DNA of 64,000 bases from Dorea_D hominis (GTDB taxonomy: Bacteria > Bacillota > Clostridia > Lachnospirales > Lachnospiraceae): contig NZ_JACOOY010000002.1 of the NCBI RefSeq assembly GCF_014287705.1, positions 195,001 through 259,000 on the forward strand. The letters run 5' to 3'. Under the pieces are notes generated by a model that made no database searches, was not told the origin of the DNA, and worked only from the letters and a program-made list of their open reading frames with translations. Within the stretch, counting starts at the first letter, position 1. Each line of letters starts with the position of its first letter. A program made the translations under genes and the position numbers. This document shows positions 62,550 to 64,000 of this stretch, piece after piece.

Positions 62550-63809
62550 TTATGCTCCTAAGAGAACTCCAATCATAGTTCCAAGGTAGTTACCGATTAC
62601 ATATCCGAGAGTACCTACTAACATTGCAGGTCCAACCAGACGGCTCCATCCCTGTGAAATAGCCATACCGGCAGCTGTTGTCGGTCCACCGATATTTGCA
62701 TTGGAGGCAATAATCGCATCTTCCAAATCGCATTTGAAGATCTTTGCTCCGATGAAACAGAATAACATGTTTACACAAACCATGATAGCTGTAAGTACAA
62801 GAAGCAGAGGTGACTTTGTAACTACTGTGATAATGTTTGCTGGAACACCGATTACAAACAGGAATAAGTAGATTAAAAAAGTACCAATCTCCTGTGATCC
62901 ATGCAGATTCTCTTCTACCTGTTTATGGAAGAATGTTGCAACGATTACTGAGAATGTTGTGATCCATACATACTGGCTTCCGAAGAATTTACCGATGAAA
63001 TCCATAAATCCAGTTGCATTCTCACCAACAGCTCCGCTGATCGTTCCAGCGATAAACTGTGAAACCCATACGATTGTTACAGAATATGCAACATTGTAAG
63101 CGATATCCTTCAAAGAGATATCTTTACGGCTCCAAAATGCTGCAGCCTGTGTCTGAGCAGCGTCTTTTGAAATTCCCGCTTCTACTTCGTCAATATGTGG
63201 ATGTGCGAAGTGTGAACGGAAGAATTTCATACCTGCAAATGCAATCAATACGAAGAAATATGCAGCCATCAAAAGGTTATCTGCAACTGTTGCTGCCGCT
63301 GTTAAATCTTCACCTGCCGCATACTGTGATGCCATTGCTGCAAAGTTTACACCACCACCGATATAAGAACCGGTCATCATACTTGCTACTTTTGCGAGTC
63401 CGCTTGCATCACCGAATGGTCCACGCAGTGCAAAGAATGCAATAATTGCACCACATACTGTACCAACTGCACCGATCAGGAATACGATCAACATCTTACC
63501 GGTATCTCTCCATACACGGGAAAGGTTACACTGAAGAAGCAATAACGGAATACCCATTGGTACGATCATACCCCAGACAATATCGTCATACAGTACACTG
63601 TGAATAGGAATGATACTTAAGTTTGCAAGTACCATTGCAATGATCAGTGCCAGGATCGCACCGGAAACTTTCGATGCCCAATTGTACTTTTGCTCTAAGT
63701 AGATAGAAAAAGCAACACCAAGACACATGATTGCGAGTAATGCCCATGTATCTTCTGCTGCGATGAGCGATTCCCGCCCGACTAGATTTTGAAATACTGA
63801 ACTTAACAT
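62550..63809 (-). CDS. DUF819 family membrane protein (YjcL-like)
   Basis: A 419-residue protein with about eleven or twelve hydrophobic segments. VKMLI-type helices and the conserved SNANIGGPTTAAGMAISQGW and MMTGSYIGGGVNFAAMA segments repeat the two-half pattern of DUF819 carriers. It is a probable transporter of unknown substrate. It lies between an aminotransferase gene and an M19 dipeptidase gene on the same strand, suggesting amino acid or dipeptide use. Confidence 0.88.
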   Translation of the reverse strand: MLSSVFQNLVGRESLIAAEDTWALLAIMCLGVAFSIYLEQKYNWASKVSGAILALIIAMVLANLSIIPIHSVLYDDIVWGMIVPMGIPLLLLQCNLSRVWRDTGKMLIVFLIGAVGTVCGAIIAFFALRGPFGDASGLAKVASMMTGSYIGGGVNFAAMASQYAAGEDLTAAATVADNLLMAAYFFVLIAFAGMKFFRSHFAHPHIDEVEAGISKDAAQTQAAAFWSRKDISLKDIAYNVAYSVTIVWVSQFIAGTISGAVGENATGFMDFIGKFFGSQYVWITTFSVIVATFFHKQVEENLHGSQEIGTFLIYLFLFVIGVPANIITVVTKSPLLLVLTAIMVCVNMLFCFIGAKIFKCDLEDAIIASNANIGGPTTAAGMAISQGWSRLVGPAMLVGTLGYVIGNYLGTMIGVLLGA

Positions 63810-63858
63810 AGAATACCCTCCTTCGTTCTCATTGTTTCACGACTGTTATAGATGAACC

Positions 63859-64000
63859 TTATATATTCATCTGATTTATCCCTATTTTAAAGGACTTTCT
63901 CTGGTCATAACCATCCAGAAACTCTCCCATACGTTTCATCGCATCAGAGAGAACTTCTGCCTGTGGAAGCATAACCAGACGGAAGTGATCCGGTCTGTGC
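63859..64000 (-). CDS. PLP-dependent aminotransferase, C-terminal fragment
   Basis: The minus-strand frame is open from the right edge to the TAA at 63859-63861 and codes for the last 46 residues of a longer protein. HRPDHFRLVMLPQAEVLSDAMKRMGEFLDGY resembles the C-terminus of AlaT-like (class I) alanine or aspartate aminotransferases. Neither the PLP lysine nor the start is in the window. It lies 49 bases before the DUF819 start. Confidence 0.65.
   Translation of the reverse strand, partial: HRPDHFRLVMLPQAEVLSDAMKRMGEFLDGYDQRKSFKIGINQMNI

Noticed and set aside
1..64000. CRISPR arrays, rRNA and tRNA genes, insertion sequences
   Set aside because: No spaced direct repeats, no conserved rRNA stretches, no tRNA cloverleaf with the T-loop pattern and no transposase frame were seen when reading through the window.

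Overview
The window is a chromosomal segment of a low-to-mid GC, endospore-forming Gram-positive anaerobe, most likely of the Lachnospiraceae. The grounds are gene content (yqfC/yqfD, a SpoVB-like flippase, a BofC-like protein, DUF4250, DUF4321, DUF896, TIGR01212/TIGR03936/TIGR03960 radical-SAM proteins), Firmicutes-type strong Shine-Dalgarno sites with frequent TTG/GTG starts, Prp-type processing of ribosomal protein L27, and Firmicutes LexA boxes. No rRNA, tRNA, CRISPR array, transposon or prophage module was recognised. The species cannot be named from the sequence alone.

Layout. From 1 to 46 kb nearly all genes are on the + strand. The left end holds the glutamate synthase small subunit (partial), a ZIP metal transporter, a HelD-like helicase, rlmH, a MATE transporter, a PadR regulator pair (minus), an M18 aminopeptidase, an orphan HicB-like protein (minus) and an unusual block of three hairpins before a GNAT gene. 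At 10-15 kb lies the yqfC-yqfD-phoH-ybeY block followed by a SpoVB-like flippase. At 15-28 kb are small conserved genes, miaB, mutS-mutL-miaA, a PLP enzyme and two FAD proteins. At 28.5-39 kb is the cell-shape and division cluster: radC, mreBCD, mrdA (PBP2 with a large insertion), minCDE, rodA, mgsA and a D,D-carboxypeptidase. At 39-46 kb are a radical-SAM protein, an HlyD-like membrane protein, the yggS-sepF-ylmH-lspA-rluD block and a cytidylate-kinase-like gene.

At about 46.1 kb orientation switches convergently: almost everything to the right is on the minus strand. At the switch sit a 351-residue tyrosine recombinase and a gene-free 453-base stretch with a weak dif-like sequence. Further right come an M19 dipeptidase and the SOS control region (divergent lexA and a LysM/YneA-like gene with five LexA-box-like sites). 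Next are the ribosome-assembly block rplU-prp-rpmA / obgE-yhbY-nadD-yqeK-rsfS, then an amidohydrolase, a CBS protein, aspartate kinase, a HAD hydrolase, a YbaK deacylase and the TIGR03936/TIGR03960 pair. The right edge has a second M19 dipeptidase, a DUF819 membrane protein and the C-terminus of an aminotransferase.

The window is mostly conserved core genome. The items most worth a second look are the three-hairpin element at 8.77-8.93 kb, the convergent strand switch with recombinase and possible dif, the dense LexA-box region, the roughly 260-residue insertion in PBP2, the hairpin that holds the ribosome binding site of the gene at 17955, and the HlyD-like protein in the sepF cluster. I did not find convincing evidence of a wholly new biological system.
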